Shown piece by piece: positions 43,230-50,719 of a DNA stretch of 64,000 nucleotides. The position numbers and the translations under genes are program-made. The notes beneath the pieces are model-generated. The model was not told where the DNA came from and did not search any database. It worked only from the letters and a program-made list of their open reading frames with translations. Position 1 is the first letter of the stretch, and each line of letters opens with the position of its first letter. Source of the DNA: an uncultured Myxococcales bacterium (GTDB lineage Bacteria; Myxococcota_A; Polyangia; Polyangiales; Polyangiaceae); assembly GCA_937949945.1 (NCBI GenBank), contig CALFEQ010000137.1, forward strand, positions 1 to 64,000, read 5' to 3'.

Positions 43230-43684
43230 TGGTGAAGTTCGTCATCCCGGGACTACCGCCGTCGGTCAACGACGCGTGGTTCATGCTGCCCGGTGGAGGC
43301 CGGACGCTCAAGACATCCGGCAAGAAGTACGTCGCCGAGACGAAGACGATGCTCGGTCGGGTCTACTCGAAGGAGCTCATGACCTTCCATAAGAACGAGC
43401 CGTACCTCGTCTTCTGGCGCGTTCACCTGAAGACGGTCGAGAACGAGACCTGGGGCGCCCCGAAAAAAGGAGCCAAGACCAGGTACAAGAAAATCGACGT
43501 CACGAACCGCATCAAGATCCTGGAAGACGTTATCGCCGATGTCACCGGCATCGACGACTCCTGCACGCTCACCTTCGGCATCCAAAAGGTGAAGGCGGAT
43601 GAGAAAGGAGAGCGGATCGAGATCTTCATCTGGAACACCTACCGGGAAGAGAGTCCTTTCGATGAGCTCCTCGCCCGACTATGA
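43229..43684 (+). CDS. RusA-like Holliday junction resolvase
   Basis: PGLPPSVNDAWF at the N-terminus and IDVTNRIKILEDVIADVTGI with a following DDSCTL acid pair match the RusA family, whose Asp residues bind Mg2+ and cut four-way junctions. The 151-residue length is slightly above the usual ~120. It is coupled by TGATG to the previous gene and probably resolves replication or recombination intermediates before packaging. Confidence 0.82.
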   Translation: MVKFVIPGLPPSVNDAWFMLPGGGRTLKTSGKKYVAETKTMLGRVYSKELMTFHKNEPYLVFWRVHLKTVENETWGAPKKGAKTRYKKIDVTNRIKILEDVIADVTGIDDSCTLTFGIQKVKADEKGERIEIFIWNTYREESPFDELLARL

Positions 43685-44024
43685 ACTGTTCGACCGGTGC
43701 AACGAGACCGAGCTCCTTCAGATCTTGAAGCGGCTTGGCATCGCGGTACCTGTAGGCCTTCCCAAAGAGACGCTCATCCGCGTTCTCCTCGGGGAAGAAG
43801 AACCGGATCCGTCCTGGGTGAACGTCATGGACTCTTGGCGACACGGGATCATGGGGTTCCTCCTCGACCACTGGGAAGTCGTTCGGTCCCAGCTCGAATG
43901 CCCGGCGAAGTCCGGAGACCCACGATCGTGCTTCAACTGCATCGACACCCAGGTTATCTCGTGCATCACGCAGAACCCGGGTGACGAGCACCTAATCCAA
44001 CTCAAGAGAAAGAACGAACCATGA
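43662..44024 (+). CDS. Hypothetical protein with SAP-like motif, 120 aa
   Basis: Starts MSSSPDYELFDRCNETELLQ and overlaps the RusA gene by 23 bases. The N-terminal segment ELLQILKRLGIAVPVGLPKE followed by TLIRVLLGEEE has the spacing of a SAP/HeH-type helix-extension-helix (DNA-binding) fold. The same pattern recurs in the -1 frame extension of the next gene, suggesting the two are related. A Cys cluster follows (CPAKSGDPRSCFNC, ISC). It is coupled by ATGA to the next gene. Confidence 0.55.
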   Translation: MSSSPDYELFDRCNETELLQILKRLGIAVPVGLPKETLIRVLLGEEEPDPSWVNVMDSWRHGIMGFLLDHWEVVRSQLECPAKSGDPRSCFNCIDTQVISCITQNPGDEHLIQLKRKNEP

Positions 44025-44665
44025 GCAACCAACTGATGACCCCCGACACCGCACCCCGCGACGTTGCCGCTCTCGCGAGCCAGGGCCCGTTCATCCACCG
44101 CCGCCTCGGTGAGGCCCTCGAGCTCGCCGGCTTCAAGTGCTGGAACAACGAGCGCGAGAAGAGCGCTTTCGTGACGGCCTCGCCGATGGACCGCGCGCAG
44201 GCCCTCCTGGTGCAGCTCCAGGCATATGACGCGGCGAAGGGCAGAGCGCCCGCGTCCCAGACCCAGGCGGCGCCCCAGACCCAGGCGGCGCCCGCCGGCG
44301 CGGCGCCGGCGAGTGGGACGACAACCCGGGCGCCCAGGACGGCCTCGGGAGGCGCCGTGGCGGCGGGTACGGGGGTCGGGAACGTCGTCGAGCTCCTGAA
44401 CGCCATCAAGGAGCTCCAGGGCACGCTCGGAGGCATCCAGGCGGCCCTCACGAACCAGGGCCAGGCCGGCAGCGTGGCTGCCGAGCTCCAGGCCATCAAA
44501 GGCATGGTCGCCGCGAGCCTGAAGATTCAGGAGGTCGAGCTCGGCCTGCTCTGCCTCTTCGGTGAGCAGGTTCTCGGCGCGACGATGGCGGACTTCATCG
44601 GCGAGGCGCCGACCTACGGGACGGGCGCGCTTCAGAAGCTGCAGGAGCTCACGGGAAAAGGCTGA
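44021..44665 (+). CDS. Ala/Gln-rich protein with frameshift site, 214 aa
   Basis: The in-frame product has an N-terminal helical domain (residues 15-75), then an Ala/Pro/Gln/Thr-rich linker with QTQAAPQTQAAPAGAAP, a Gly-rich turn and a helical C-terminal domain (VVELLNAIKELQGTLGGIQA). It terminates at GKG-stop just past a slippery heptamer (see next entry), so an estimated fraction of ribosomes may extend it by 63 residues. Starts MSNQLMTPDTAPRDV in an ATGA overlap. Function unknown; the linker resembles those in DNA-binding phage proteins. Confidence 0.65.
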   Translation: MSNQLMTPDTAPRDVAALASQGPFIHRRLGEALELAGFKCWNNEREKSAFVTASPMDRAQALLVQLQAYDAAKGRAPASQTQAAPQTQAAPAGAAPASGTTTRAPRTASGGAVAAGTGVGNVVELLNAIKELQGTLGGIQAALTNQGQAGSVAAELQAIKGMVAASLKIQEVELGLLCLFGEQVLGATMADFIGEAPTYGTGALQKLQELTGKG

Positions 44666-44690
44666 ACGTCCGCGGGCTCTGGCCCGGGAC
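44653..44690 (+). promoter_or_regulatory. Probable -1 ribosomal frameshift site
   Basis: The heptamer G-GGA-AAA (44653-44659) is in the correct register for X-XXY-YYZ slippage, four bases before the 0-frame TGA (44663). After an eight-base spacer, GTCC-GC-GGGC-TCTG-GCCC-G-GGAC (44668-44690) can form a stem-loop, a usual stimulator. The -1 frame stays open for 63 codons. The lambda G/GT site is the related G-GGA-AAG. Confidence 0.65.
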
Positions 44691-44850
44691 GCGCGGCATC
44701 GAAATCGGTGACGTAGTCGTCGTCGCAGACAACCTCGAAGAGCTCTCCGTGCAAGAGCTCTTCAGCACTGCGCGTGAGCTTGGCATCGTGCGCGTGGAAG
44801 GCAACACGCGCGAGTCACTCATCCGTCAGATCCGACGGATGGCGTTGTAG
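44659..44850 (+). CDS. -1 frame extension with SAP/HeH-like domain
   Basis: In the -1 frame after the slippery site, 63 codons run to a TAG: RLNVRGLWPGTRGIEIGDVV, then a SAP/HeH-like stretch LSVQELFSTARELGIVRVEG with NTRESLIRQIRRMAL. It matches the N-terminal pattern of the preceding 120-aa protein. No ATG lies in this frame near the beginning (only CTG at 44662 or GTG at 44749), which supports frameshift expression as a 276-residue fusion over independent initiation. An independent start at GTG 44749 (33 residues) cannot be excluded. Confidence 0.55.
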   Translation, partial: RLNVRGLWPGTRGIEIGDVVVVADNLEELSVQELFSTARELGIVRVEGNTRESLIRQIRRMAL

Positions 44851-44878
44851 TGGAGCGAGGGTTCGGAAAGGACATGCC

Positions 44879-45124
44879 ATGATCGAGCCGTACGAGCCGT
44901 ACATCGAGCAGCTTCTCCGTGACGAACCCTGGCGAGCCGAGGCAGGAGCGGCCACCACGCCCTGCCTCGGTAGCTTGTCTTACGACGGGACGCACTTCTG
45001 GCTTTGCTCCTGCGGGCGCATCGGGAGAATGCCCATCGTTGCGCACTTCCCTCACGGAGGGCACACAAAGGCGTTCTTCCGACGCTTCGTGCGAGCGCTG
45101 CGCCCGAGTGCGCGCGTCGCCTAG
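44879..45124 (+). CDS. Small hypothetical protein, 81 aa
   Basis: The ATG (MIEPYEPYIEQLLRDEPW) has AAAGGA eight bases upstream. The middle shows a Cys-His pattern (GTHFWLCSCGRIGRMPIVAH followed by FPHGGH) that could bind zinc; the C-terminus is an Arg-rich helix (KAFFRRFVRALRPSARVA). It is the last gene of the rightward replication block and precedes a terminator. Confidence 0.5.
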   Translation: MIEPYEPYIEQLLRDEPWRAEAGAATTPCLGSLSYDGTHFWLCSCGRIGRMPIVAHFPHGGHTKAFFRRFVRALRPSARVA

Positions 45125-45128
45125 CGTT

Positions 45129-45155
45129 GAAGAGGGGGCGGCACCCCTCTTCTTT
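45129..45155 (+). terminator. Terminator of the replication block
   Basis: GAAGAGGGG (45129-45137) pairs with CCCCTCTTC (45144-45152) around a six-base loop, followed by TTT. It lies five bases after the last rightward gene and before the convergent membrane-protein gene. Confidence 0.75.
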
Positions 45156-45175
45156 AGCCCCTCGTTTCACGTACG

Positions 45176-45667
45176 TCAGGGCGAGCTCGAGGCCGCCCAT
45201 ACACCGAGCCCGAAGAGCGCGCCGGTGACGACGACGCCGACGGTCGCTCCGAACCAGAACGTCCGGTAGAAGGGCGGGCTGTTGACCTGGTGCTGGAGCT
45301 CGACGATACGCGCGTCCTTCGCCGCGCTCGTACGACGGAGCTCGTCGGTGATCGTCCGGTTCTTCTCCTGCTCGATCTCGAGCTTCTTCCGTTCGAGCTC
45401 CTTGTCGGCCTCGCAGATCTTCTGCGTGAGCTCGACGTCGCTGGCGAGGCGCAGCTTGTACTGCTGGAGCCAGTTCGCCCAGCGGAGCGCGGTCGCCGGC
45501 TCGAAAAGCTGCCCGGTGAACGGGACCTTCTCGCCCTCACGCACCGCGACGATCTTGTCCTCGCCGGGCGGGATGTCCTTCACCGGCGTCGGCTCGCAGA
45601 AACCCTTCTTCGTGAACAAGAAGAGCGTGAGCGTCAAGAGGACGAAGAAGAGATTCCGGGTCTGCAT
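45176..45667 (-). CDS. Membrane protein with coiled coil, 163 aa
   Basis: The N-terminus (LFFVLLTLTLFLFTKKGFC) is a signal peptide or membrane anchor. Residues 60-125 are a charged heptad-like coiled coil (LTQKICEADKELERKKLEIE). The C-terminus is a second hydrophobic segment (TFWFGATVGVVVTGALFGLG). This layout, with both ends hydrophobic around a periplasmic coiled coil, is reminiscent of spanin-like or membrane-tether proteins, but no lipobox is present. CAGGGG lies before the ATG. It forms its own leftward unit. Confidence 0.55.
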   Translation of the reverse strand: MQTRNLFFVLLTLTLFLFTKKGFCEPTPVKDIPPGEDKIVAVREGEKVPFTGQLFEPATALRWANWLQQYKLRLASDVELTQKICEADKELERKKLEIEQEKNRTITDELRRTSAAKDARIVELQHQVNSPPFYRTFWFGATVGVVVTGALFGLGVWAASSSP

Positions 45668-45691
45668 GCCCCTGGATTCTACCGTAGATCA

Positions 45692-45732
45692 CGAGCGCGC
45701 CCTCCCTGGCCCCCCACAAGAAGGCGCGCTCG
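45692..45732. repeat. 10-bp inverted repeat in leader
   Basis: CGAGCGCGCC (45692-45701) and GGCGCGCTCG (45723-45732) are perfectly complementary, in the 199-base region 45668-45866 upstream of the membrane-protein gene. No T-tract follows, so it is probably a leader hairpin or operator. The rest of that region holds the RTPR terminator and no gene. Confidence 0.5.
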
Positions 45733-45810
45733 CGGCTCCCCGTGTACGCCTAGTTCTTGCCGCGCGCCAGTGTCTTTTTTTCACAAGGACAACGCGTTGA
45801 AATCAGGGCT

Positions 45811-45844
45811 AAAAAAAGAGGGCCCTTCATCGAAGGAGCCCTCT
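45811..45844 (-). terminator. Terminator of the ribonucleotide reductase gene
   Basis: Read on the minus strand, AGAGGGC...GCCCTCT arms (with CCTTC/GAAGG inner pairing) form a hairpin followed by TTTTTTT (45811-45817). It lies just downstream of the reductase stop at 45867. Confidence 0.85.
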
Positions 45845-45866
45845 CGTCGTTCTTCTGCGCTCTGCT

Positions 45867-48680
45867 TCAGCGAATCGGGCAGACGCCCGTTGCGCACTCT
45901 TCGATCTCGAACTCCCCGCCCTTCTTCAGGGGGTGGGAGAAATTGATGCCGGCGGCGAGCCTTTCGAACTGCGCCCGATCAATGGCCTCGTAGGGCGCCT
46001 GGACGTAGCCGTGGGCGCGCGGGAGGCAGGAAGTCGACTTGAGCCTAGGCGCGTACTTCTCGAGGCACGCGGCGAGCTCGTCGGGGTTCTGCTTGTCGAA
46101 GGTGATGGTGGCGGAGACGGCGTTGTCGGCCCAGGAGTTCTGGACGGCGAGCTGCCTCTTGAACTGGTCTTCGACGGTCTCGGTTTGCGTGGTGAAGCGC
46201 GTGTGCTTCGCCTTCATCGGGAAGGAGAAGACCAGCGTGTGCCCGGAGGAGTCGTACTGGTCGGGCTCGTAGGGAACACCGGCCTCGATGAGCGCCTGGG
46301 TCATCGGGTCGTTGTCCGCGTGGCGGGTCCGGCGGATGTAGTACTCGGCGAACGGCGCGTGGATGCCCGGGCTCGATCCGCAGAGGAGCGAGATGGTCCC
46401 GGACGGCTTCACCGTCGTCGTTGTGATCGGACGCGCCACGCCGAGCTCTCGGGCGTAGCGGTCCGCTTCGTCGCGTACGACCCGGTACCAGGCCGCGAGC
46501 TGGGCCTCGCTCCACTCGAAGTCGCAGATGCCGCCGAGCCCGACGCCGATGCGCATGTTCCGTCGGCCAACCTCATTGGAGCGGGCGTCGAGGAGCGGCG
46601 TGAGGCGGACGCGGAGGCAGTAGCGAGCGACGAGCTTGAAGACCTCGTCCACGTTTGTGGTGTCGTCGAAGTTCGCCGGAAAGACCTCGGCGAGGTTGCA
46701 GGCCTCGCGGTCCTCGAGGCACTGCTCCCCGCAGGGGTTCACACCGCGAACGCGGGGGTCGGTGAGGCGCGCGAGCGCGAGGTTGAGCAGCCCCGGCTCG
46801 CCCATCCCGATGCCCTCGGCGTCGCCGCAGTTGTCGAGCGCGAGCGCGCGCCAGTCGAAGTTCTCGAACTGGTCGAAGCTCTCGAAGGCGATCGAGTTGT
46901 TCGAGGTGTGGCGGTGGCTGAAGACCGCGTCGAGGTCCTTCTTCGCGTTCCGGAAGTCCTGGTCGTCAGGACGCCCGAGCGCGATGAGCGCAGAGCGGCG
47001 GACGTTACCCGCCTTGATGCACTTGCCGATGTAGTTGGTGATGTCGAGCGCCTCGACGCTGGTGAGCCGGCGTCCCTGCGCGCCGCGAACGACGTTCCAC
47101 AGCGAGCGGAGGAGCTCGACGAGCGGGCCCGGGCCGCAGGCGATGCCGCCGAACGTCTTGATCGGCGCGCCGCGCGGGCGCACCTGCGAGACGTCGAGGA
47201 CGAGACTCGTGCTGTTGTACGCGCTCTTCAGCGTCATGAGGATGGCCGAGACCCACCCTTCACGGCTGTCGGGGACGAGCATGAAGTTCGGGCAGTGCTC
47301 CCGACCCGGATGATCGGGCTTCACTTCGCTGACGTTCGGATGGTCAGCCGCGCAGCGGACCTCGAAAAACGCCTGCTCGTTGCGAGAGATGAGAGGGAGT
47401 GCAGCGATATCGTGGAGGCCGACGCCGACGCCACCACCGAGCATGAGCTGGTTCGCGACCCACCCCCAGTCGCTGTAGTCCTGGATGGTGGTGTACCAAC
47501 ACTGGCCGGTGCGCACGCCGCCTTCGATGGTGAAGGTGTGCGTCTCCGGTTCGGTGACGCAGAAGACGTCTTCTTCGACACCCTCATCGATTTTCTGTCG
47601 AACCGTGTAGAGCACGGATTCGGTCGTGAGCGTCAGCACGCGCACCTGGCCGTTGCGCTTGCCGTAGTTGGTTTCCGTGGTGGAGTCGATGGTGTCTCCG
47701 GTGACGCAGTAGCCCAGGAAGGGCGCGCGTTCGATGACCCAGTTCAGGGCTTCGTGATTGATGGAGGAGAGGCGAGTACCGCCCCGGCCGTCGGACCGAG
47801 TAGACCCGTCAGTGGCGAGCCAGCCCGCGAGGAAGCCAGCCTGGTAGTCGAAGGAAGACCCCTCCAAGGGAGTCGCCTTCATGTTCACAGTGGCACTGGT
47901 CAGAAGAACAACGGCGTCACCGTTGTACGACGGAGGGTTCGACGAAGACCGAAACGTCTTCGACATCTTCAGACGCTCGACGAGCTCCGCCTTCTTCCCA
48001 CAGAGCCGGACCTTGAAGAGCCCCTCGCCGATGGAGGTGCCATCACCGAAGACCACGCCGTGGGCGAAGCCGTCCTTGAACTCCTGCGTGTCCTCGTTCA
48101 CGGGATCCGGCGTTACTCGAATAGTGTCGCCGACACGAAGGTCGTCGATCATGCCGCGGTTGTCGGTGAGCCAGCGGTGATTCTCCGTGGCTTCGTAGAC
48201 GAGCTCGAAGTTCGAGCGCCCCGGCGCGCGGAGCACGAACTTGAAGAGCTTCTGCTTGCCAAAGTTCTTCACCTCGGCAGGCCGCCACTTTCCATCGACG
48301 CAGCGGACCTGAACGGTTTGACCGACCAGATCCTGAAGTGCCGCAAGCTTACCGTCCGCGAAGAAGCGGGTGGTGCCCTTGAAACAGTTGTAACGTGCAT
48401 CGGCAGGGATGCCGTCGACGCCGCCGACCCAGAGGCCGCGGCCGGGAGGGAGCGCCTGCATCGTCCAGAAGATGTGGAAGAGCCGCTCGCGTTCTTGCAT
48501 CGTGCAGGCCGGGTCGAGGTCGCAGTTCCCATCGACGACGCGGCGAATCGTGTCCGTCCAAGATTCCCCATCCCGAGAGTACTTGGACAAGTAAGTGCTG
48601 CGCGCGAGGAGGTTCGGGAAGTTGTCACCCTTCTTGTAGTACGGGGCGAGGAAGTCCATCGTCAGCTTGTTCGTGCTCAT
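45867..48680 (-). CDS. Class II ribonucleotide reductase (RTPR-like) with intein
   Basis: This 937-residue precursor (642 after splicing) is an adenosylcobalamin-dependent reductase. The N-terminus (RSTYLSKYSRDGESWTDTIR) resembles monomeric class II ribonucleoside-triphosphate reductases. The active-site Cys is in NCWYTTIQDYSDWG (intein-split), and the catalytic NPCGEQCLEDREACNL motif follows. The C-terminal ECATGVCPIR pair is the redox-shuttle Cys site. Start MSTNKLTM has GGAGG upstream. It converts ribonucleotides to deoxyribonucleotides for viral replication, with Dcd and ThyX in the same leftward cluster. A terminator follows. Confidence 0.9.
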   Translation of the reverse strand: MSTNKLTMDFLAPYYKKGDNFPNLLARSTYLSKYSRDGESWTDTIRRVVDGNCDLDPACTMQERERLFHIFWTMQALPPGRGLWVGGVDGIPADARYNCFKGTTRFFADGKLAALQDLVGQTVQVRCVDGKWRPAEVKNFGKQKLFKFVLRAPGRSNFELVYEATENHRWLTDNRGMIDDLRVGDTIRVTPDPVNEDTQEFKDGFAHGVVFGDGTSIGEGLFKVRLCGKKAELVERLKMSKTFRSSSNPPSYNGDAVVLLTSATVNMKATPLEGSSFDYQAGFLAGWLATDGSTRSDGRGGTRLSSINHEALNWVIERAPFLGYCVTGDTIDSTTETNYGKRNGQVRVLTLTTESVLYTVRQKIDEGVEEDVFCVTEPETHTFTIEGGVRTGQCWYTTIQDYSDWGWVANQLMLGGGVGVGLHDIAALPLISRNEQAFFEVRCAADHPNVSEVKPDHPGREHCPNFMLVPDSREGWVSAILMTLKSAYNSTSLVLDVSQVRPRGAPIKTFGGIACGPGPLVELLRSLWNVVRGAQGRRLTSVEALDITNYIGKCIKAGNVRRSALIALGRPDDQDFRNAKKDLDAVFSHRHTSNNSIAFESFDQFENFDWRALALDNCGDAEGIGMGEPGLLNLALARLTDPRVRGVNPCGEQCLEDREACNLAEVFPANFDDTTNVDEVFKLVARYCLRVRLTPLLDARSNEVGRRNMRIGVGLGGICDFEWSEAQLAAWYRVVRDEADRYARELGVARPITTTTVKPSGTISLLCGSSPGIHAPFAEYYIRRTRHADNDPMTQALIEAGVPYEPDQYDSSGHTLVFSFPMKAKHTRFTTQTETVEDQFKRQLAVQNSWADNAVSATITFDKQNPDELAACLEKYAPRLKSTSCLPRAHGYVQAPYEAIDRAQFERLAAGINFSHPLKKGGEFEIEECATGVCPIR
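47502..48386 (-). mobile_element. Intein in ribonucleotide reductase, C-terminal Gln
   Basis: A 295-residue insertion from Cys99 (CFKGTTRFFADGKL) to Gln393 (HTFTIEGGVRTGQ), followed by Cys394. Block B is ATENHRWLT, and LAGLIDADG-type motifs are FAHGVVFGDGTS and FLAGWLATDGST. The last residue is Gln instead of Asn, with Gly before it; Gln-ending inteins are known but uncommon. The insertion lies directly before the active-site Cys of the exteins (RYN/CWYT), so the enzyme needs splicing. Splice-site residues were placed by extein continuity. Confidence 0.9.
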
Positions 48681-48898
48681 CAGTTCGCCTCCGTCGACGC
48701 CTGCAGCAACAATGACTTCGGGTTGCGCCCTCGAGATGCCCTGCGGAGATCCACCCGGCAGGTCTTGCAGTGGTAGCTCAGTCCGTCGGGACGACTGCGA
48801 TGGCTGTCGAAGTCCCTCAACGGCTTGTTCTTGCCACAACCGCCGCACGTTTTTCTAGGCCACGGTCGTGCCGCGTCCTCGTGCTGTTGAACCGTCAT
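48680..48898 (-). CDS. Small zinc-finger protein, 72 aa
   Basis: The product has a clear CxxC...CxxC pair (CGGCGKNKPLRDFDSHRSR then HCKTCR), with a basic C-terminus. AAGGAG lies before the ATG. Its stop overlaps the reductase start (TGATG), so the two are translationally coupled. Such zinc-binding modules are often appended to HNH or other DNA-binding proteins. A regulator or adaptor for the reductase is possible but unproven. Confidence 0.65.
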   Translation of the reverse strand: MTVQQHEDAARPWPRKTCGGCGKNKPLRDFDSHRSRPDGLSYHCKTCRVDLRRASRGRNPKSLLLQASTEAN

Positions 48899-48923
48899 GT
48901 TTTCCTCGCTCCTTCACAACGAA

Positions 48924-48958
48924 AACAGGCACTACAACCCATCGGGGTAGTGCCTGTT
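48924..48958. repeat. 12-bp perfect hairpin in reductase leader
   Basis: AACAGGCACTAC (48924-48935) pairs perfectly with GTAGTGCCTGTT (48947-48958) around an 11-base loop. Read leftward it is followed by TTTTCG, then AAGGAG of the zinc gene 26 bases after. It could be a weak terminator between the dCTP deaminase and reductase units or an attenuator of the reductase. Confidence 0.6.
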
Positions 48959-49029
48959 CAGAACCAGACTGCGGCCTTGGCGTTCGTCTTCTCTCCCTCA
49001 GGAGTCTTGCCGCGAAGCACGAACGCCAT
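48958..49029 (-). CDS. Possible 23-aa leader peptide
   Basis: MAFVLRGKTPEGEKTNAKAA then VWF and a TGA that abuts the hairpin stem at 48958. A weak AGGTTAGG lies before the ATG. It is too short to assign a family and could be chance, but a small frame ending on the edge of a perfect hairpin upstream of an operon is the layout of a leader peptide. Confidence 0.3.
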   Translation of the reverse strand: MAFVLRGKTPEGEKTNAKAAVWF

Positions 49030-49066
49030 GGCCTAACCTGCAATCATCGAGACTACCACGCACGCG

Positions 49067-49735
49067 TCACCTAACCCGAGAGCGGGGATCCCCCTTTGCC
49101 CTCTTGGCTGTACACCTCGTCGGTTTTTCAGCGCTTTCCGGGGATTTTGAGGCCGGCTGCACCGGTCCGCCCGCCAGCACCGTCGCCAGCGTGATGCCAC
49201 GCTGGTTCTGGTACTTCCCCTTGCGGTCGGCGTACGAGACGTTCGGGTCCTCTCCTTCGAAGAAGAGCACCTGCATGATGCCTTCCCCCGGGTAGACCTT
49301 CACCGGCAAGCGCGTGCCGTTCGAGATCTCGATCGTGACTTGTCCTTCCCATCCGGCTTCGAGCGGCGTCACGTTCACGTGGATGCCGCAGCGAGCGTAG
49401 GTGCTCTTCCCGATGCAGATGCAGGTGACGTTGCGCGGCACCTTGAAGTACTCGAGCGTGTGCGTCAGCGCGTAGCTGTTCGGGGGGATGATGACGGCGT
49501 CGCCCTCCTTCACGGTGAGGGAGTGGTACGCGCGCTGGTCCTGCTTCTTCGGGTCGACGACCGCGCCGAGCACGTCGGTGAAGATCTTCCAGTTGTAGCC
49601 GGCACGAACGTCGTAGCCGAAGCTCGAGGGGCCGTACGAGATGATGCCCTCGCCCACCTGCGTGGTGACGAAGGGCGAGATCATCCCGTGCTTCTCGTTC
49701 ATGTGCTGAATCCAGCGGTCATTTTTCAATGACAT
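49067..49735 (-). CDS. dcd: dCTP deaminase
   Basis: The 222-residue product has the Dcd/dUTPase-family motifs SSFGYDVRAG, GKSTYARCGI and TPLEAGWEGQVTIEISN. It deaminates dCTP to dUTP. A ~35-residue C-terminal tail rich in Lys, Ser and Pro (QPASKSPESAEKPTRCTAKR) is longer than in typical bacterial Dcd. It lies in the cluster with reductase and ThyX. No separate dUTPase is seen in this window, so dUTP removal must be by another route or gene. The ribosome site is weak. The 69 bases to ThyX hold no gene. Confidence 0.85.
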   Translation of the reverse strand: MSLKNDRWIQHMNEKHGMISPFVTTQVGEGIISYGPSSFGYDVRAGYNWKIFTDVLGAVVDPKKQDQRAYHSLTVKEGDAVIIPPNSYALTHTLEYFKVPRNVTCICIGKSTYARCGIHVNVTPLEAGWEGQVTIEISNGTRLPVKVYPGEGIMQVLFFEGEDPNVSYADRKGKYQNQRGITLATVLAGGPVQPASKSPESAEKPTRCTAKRAKGDPRSRVR

Positions 49736-49804
49736 GTCGTGTTCTTTCGGCGAGGCCGTTGGTGGCTGGACTGCTGCGAGCGCGTCCTACTGCCAGAGCG
49801 AGGT

Positions 49805-50719
49805 TCATCCAAGCTCCTTCAGGTCGAAGTCGAAGCCGTGCTCGTTCTGGAACTCCTTCCGGTACTGGAACCAGGCGGTGAAGTTGCCGAGCATCATCGG
49901 GTTGAACGGCAAGCCCGCGCGTTGGGCCTTCATCAGCGCATCGCTGACGTGCTTGTTCCACGCGTCCTTGGTCATCGCCTGCGCGACGTGCTCAAGAGGG
50001 CTCATGTGCGGCGGGTTCTGCGTGGCGAGCCGGAGCCCGAGCTCGATGTCCTTCTTCGGGTCGCGGACGCCGTCGTGGGTGAGGTAACTCACACGCGCGA
50101 TACGCCCGGCGGAGATGGCCTTCAGGTCCTCGAGACTGAAGCCCTCTTCGATGAGCTGCTCCCGATCTTCGAGCATCGGAAGATGCCATTCGCCTTCCTT
50201 GAGGACCTCCGGCGTGCTCGCCATGTACTTCGGGAGCATGTCCTCGGCGATCCACCTGATCTCGGGCTGCGCGTCTTTGTGGTGCCGGAGCCGGAACCAG
50301 TTCGTGAAGCTCGTCGAACTGACGATGACGGTGATGAACATCCACGGTTCGAGCGCGCGGTTCGCGATCTGCTTGTGGAGGTCGATGTCTGGATGCTGGA
50401 GCTCGCGCACGCCGGCGCAGGCATTGCGGCGAAGCCGGTCCCAGATCTTCTGGGCGTTGACGAGAGCATCGCCTGTGAGCTCCTCGGAGGCCTGCATCCC
50501 CTTTTGGTTCTTCCCCCAGAAGACTGGGAGCGCGGGGTTGTTCTCGATGCGTTCGAGCATCGACTTCACGGGGATGGCCCGGGAGCTCGCGCTGTTCCTC
50601 GAGAACACGCGGTGTGTCATCAACTCGGCGTGAACGAACCTTGGATAACACAATTCCCACGTGGTGAGACGAACCCCTGCCGGTCCGATCGAGTCCTTGA
50701 GGATCTTAGTGCTGTACAT
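49805..50719 (-). CDS. thyX: ThyX-like flavin-dependent thymidylate synthase
   Basis: The 304-residue protein has THRVFSRNSASSRAIP, a variant of the ThyX RHRxxSxNxxSxR signature with the first Arg replaced by Thr, and NWFRLRHHKDAQPEIRWIAE, which matches the nucleotide/FAD-binding region. It methylates dUMP to dTMP using folate and FAD. It pairs with dCTP deaminase. The ATG is not led by a strong Shine-Dalgarno; it overlaps the 3' end of the small upstream gene. Confidence 0.82.
   Translation of the reverse strand: MYSTKILKDSIGPAGVRLTTWELCYPRFVHAELMTHRVFSRNSASSRAIPVKSMLERIENNPALPVFWGKNQKGMQASEELTGDALVNAQKIWDRLRRNACAGVRELQHPDIDLHKQIANRALEPWMFITVIVSSTSFTNWFRLRHHKDAQPEIRWIAEDMLPKYMASTPEVLKEGEWHLPMLEDREQLIEEGFSLEDLKAISAGRIARVSYLTHDGVRDPKKDIELGLRLATQNPPHMSPLEHVAQAMTKDAWNKHVSDALMKAQRAGLPFNPMMLGNFTAWFQYRKEFQNEHGFDFDLKELG

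Noticed and set aside
45933..48776. 947-residue rightward open frame
   Set aside because: Antisense to the ribonucleotide reductase gene; composition is Arg/Val/Glu-rich without motifs.
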